Shown here: positions 63,501 through 64,000 of the stretch, one piece after another
How the letters are laid out: every line of letters begins with the position of its first letter
Position numbering within the stretch: the first letter of the stretch is position 1
The notes under the pieces: generated by a model
The model's database searches: none
Seen by the model: only the letters and a program-made list of their open reading frames with translations
Told to the model about the DNA's origin: nothing
Made by a program: the position numbers and the translations under genes
Assembly (NCBI RefSeq): GCF_003820355.1
Contig: NZ_RPOK01000005.1
Span: 186,001 to 250,000, forward strand
Direction of reading: 5' to 3'
DNA from: Paralteromonas sediminis
Lineage (GTDB): Bacteria; Pseudomonadota; Gammaproteobacteria; Enterobacterales; Alteromonadaceae
Length of the DNA stretch: 64,000 nt

Positions 63501-63782
63501 ACTTGCCTAGCCAAAAATGCAGGGCCTAGTGCATTGAATATCATTGGTGACCCAACGGTATACCGAGATTGTGTGGCAGAGTCTGCCTTCTACTCTGATA
63601 TATCTCTGACATGGACACCTAACGAGACCTTCAGCACAACCGCAGGTGTGAGAAACTTTACCGATGAGCAACCTGCACAGGTGTCATCCGGCCTAGGCAA
63701 TGACCGCGGTGGTCGAATGACAGGTTCAGGCTATGATCAAGTTGGCAGAACCCTGTTCTTCTCGGCGAAATATAAGTTTTAA
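60579..63782 (+). CDS. TonB-dependent receptor, large
   Basis: The 1067-residue receptor has a signal peptide ending near YAQ, a TonB-box-like KITVTGSRVRRDEFASPSPIQVI and the plug with VNVGLRGLGAERTLILLNGTRLG and RVEVLSDSASAVYGADAVAGVINIIL. A barrel follows, ending in a C-terminal aromatic-rich strand (LFFSAKYKF). The length is greater than most siderophore receptors and typical of the catabolic TBDR class in Alteromonadales and Xanthomonadales. A GGGAG ribosome site precedes the ATG. It is preceded by the halogenase-family gene and ends in a strong terminator. Confidence 0.93.
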   Translation: MRETTFRRSLAALAVATSCGLLMPSTLYAQEQDPEREESLETEKITVTGSRVRRDEFASPSPIQVISVDDAKRAGITNVADMLQRISLVNGTQIDNTINTNSGNSNATEAPPAGGVGSVNVGLRGLGAERTLILLNGTRLGASGVRGAPSQPDMSLIPLEMVERVEVLSDSASAVYGADAVAGVINIILKQSFDGMQISADVSAPSDEGGEERQLSFVTGGEGERFKFIFGGEFYERERISLGSRIDCIRRREIDVDTGELYDYCYNGFPDNAVLSTTAANGSSWNFYTPGQSNLTNPLTGQPVPNFSTSENIPDVWSERFPFLGEQVGLDRFRANPDFNDNNDRLASDLVSPVTRFSLMSSGTYFPEWGEDHNIAISFDTSYFHRHLTNRASTEQIYPGVPALIPQENEQGNIMLNDDGTRVMVPNPLNPLGTDALPIYTIDNKKQTRDVELDHFRFNTGISGDLPGEWARDNFWTFNVNFSYDRGDGAASQPLIDERNFILTLETLRLDSDGNLKCGIPIIANNPWGGIISAQDCVVVDFFNTGLFGNSNGSTGALTDAAADYLIGERVNRTVVTQSLLSGYVSGELFSFDNGGAASLVLGVEARRDEIDSQVDFLGANGLLVAEDPGTEGITAGSRTINEVFGELSLPIFREVDGAHDLTVDLALRYTDESNFGSESTERVRVTYAPVDWVSFSAAYGTSFRTPNLREQYLGDQFGGESGGIDPCNASPYLSGSPPQYDPTIDTRSQIILDNCELSGANPFVLGTTGSTNIPVRVGGSVDTLLPETSDQTTLTFKATPISNEDVSFDFSVTYFDIEIENTIQQQSAAFIMTRCFEDLPGLASPFCNNVGPRNPNLGESTRFITSVDASFVNIGEETSKGYDINTRLGLNFEGYDVVWTVQATVQDERSQTIIKDDELPNGGRDDYVGTFGTPDLRLVTQLSLNMGDFTLAYSGRFIDETSVFIRDEAKSRSTCLAKNAGPSALNIIGDPTVYRDCVAESAFYSDISLTWTPNETFSTTAGVRNFTDEQPAQVSSGLGNDRGGRMTGSGYDQVGRTLFFSAKYKF

Positions 63783-63822
63783 GTGAGAAAGCGGAGAAAT
63801 TAGCCTTGTTCAAAACGTAAGC

Positions 63823-63856
63823 AAAAGACCCACTTCTTAATGTTGTGGGTCTTTTT
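63823..63856 (+). terminator. Rho-independent terminator after the TonB receptor gene
   Basis: AAAAGACCCAC (63823-63833) and GTGGGTCTTTT (63845-63855) are perfectly complementary, with an 11-base loop, and the T-run continues to five. It is 41 bases after the receptor stop. The remaining bases to 64000 show no gene or other feature I can support. Confidence 0.88.
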
Positions 63857-64000
63857 GTTTACATTATCTTGGCTAACTGACGATTCGTTCGTCTCTTAAT
63901 ATGTTTTGCTCATCCCGAGTGTCCTGCAGTTTGGCGCATAACTATGCATTTACCGAGTTGCTGCGTACGAATCATACGATATTTCTGTAGACTAAAGTTT

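Noticed and set aside
63857-64000. Gene or RNA after the final terminator
   Set aside because: No start with ribosome site, no recognisable protein and no tRNA-like cloverleaf could be seen in these bases.

Overview
This window looks like a chromosomal segment of a marine gammaproteobacterium, most likely in the order Alteromonadales (Alteromonadaceae-like). The evidence is the conserved order gmk-rpoZ-spoT-trmH-recG, a hemC-hemD-hemX-hemY run next to a class I adenylate cyclase, large TonB-dependent receptors and an aryl-polyene-type pigment locus. Genus and species cannot be fixed from sequence alone. I see no rRNA, tRNA, insertion sequence, prophage, CRISPR array or replication origin.

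Layout. (1) 1-6532, minus strand: recG (cut by the window edge), a secreted peroxiredoxin-like protein, trmH, ridA, spoT, rpoZ, gmk. (2) 6616-13202, plus strand: an alpha/beta hydrolase, hemC, hemD, hemX, hemY and a short cyaA, nearly all abutting. (3) 13194-15293, minus: a YaiI-family protein and an S41-protease lipoprotein. (4) 15401-29251, plus: a VOC protein, then a tightly packed catabolic operon. It holds a PrpR-like sigma-54 activator, a TonB-dependent receptor, a class III CoA-transferase, an HMG-CoA-lyase-family enzyme, hydantoinase/oxoprolinase A and B subunits, an isochorismatase-fold amidohydrolase, and a second-context LeuC/LeuD pair with no leuA or leuB. A near-consensus -24/-12 promoter and a 21-bp tandem repeat lie in front of the regulator. 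I infer breakdown of a cyclic amide or imide, through a branched C4 diacid, to acyl-CoA and a 2-oxo acid. (5) 29328-36809: a DUF2177 membrane protein, an M1 metallopeptidase with its DUF6702 neighbour, a PhoX-like protein, a DUF3299 protein, a lipoprotein and a TetR regulator.

(6) 36923-54827 is an aryl-polyene / xanthomonadin-type cluster in several divergent arms. It has an AMP-ligase, two ACPs, a XanB2-type chorismatase that would supply hydroxybenzoate starter, ketosynthases with a chain-length-factor partner, a ketoreductase, two dehydratases, a thioesterase, three acyl/glycosyl-transferase-like enzymes, a LolA-like carrier, an MMPL exporter, a phosphopantetheinyl transferase and a flavin-dependent halogenase-like enzyme. 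No methyltransferase is visible. (7) 54845-58690: a NarL-type two-component system next to an ABC transporter. (8) 58896-63782: a tryptophan-halogenase-family protein followed by a 1067-residue TonB-dependent receptor, with three 21-bp-phased repeats between them and a clear terminator after the receptor.

The strongest candidates for something undescribed are the sigma-54-controlled HyuAB/LeuCD/CoA-transferase/lyase operon, the chorismatase-primed and possibly halogenated aryl-polyene cluster, and the exactly 21-bp-phased repeats in front of different transcription units.
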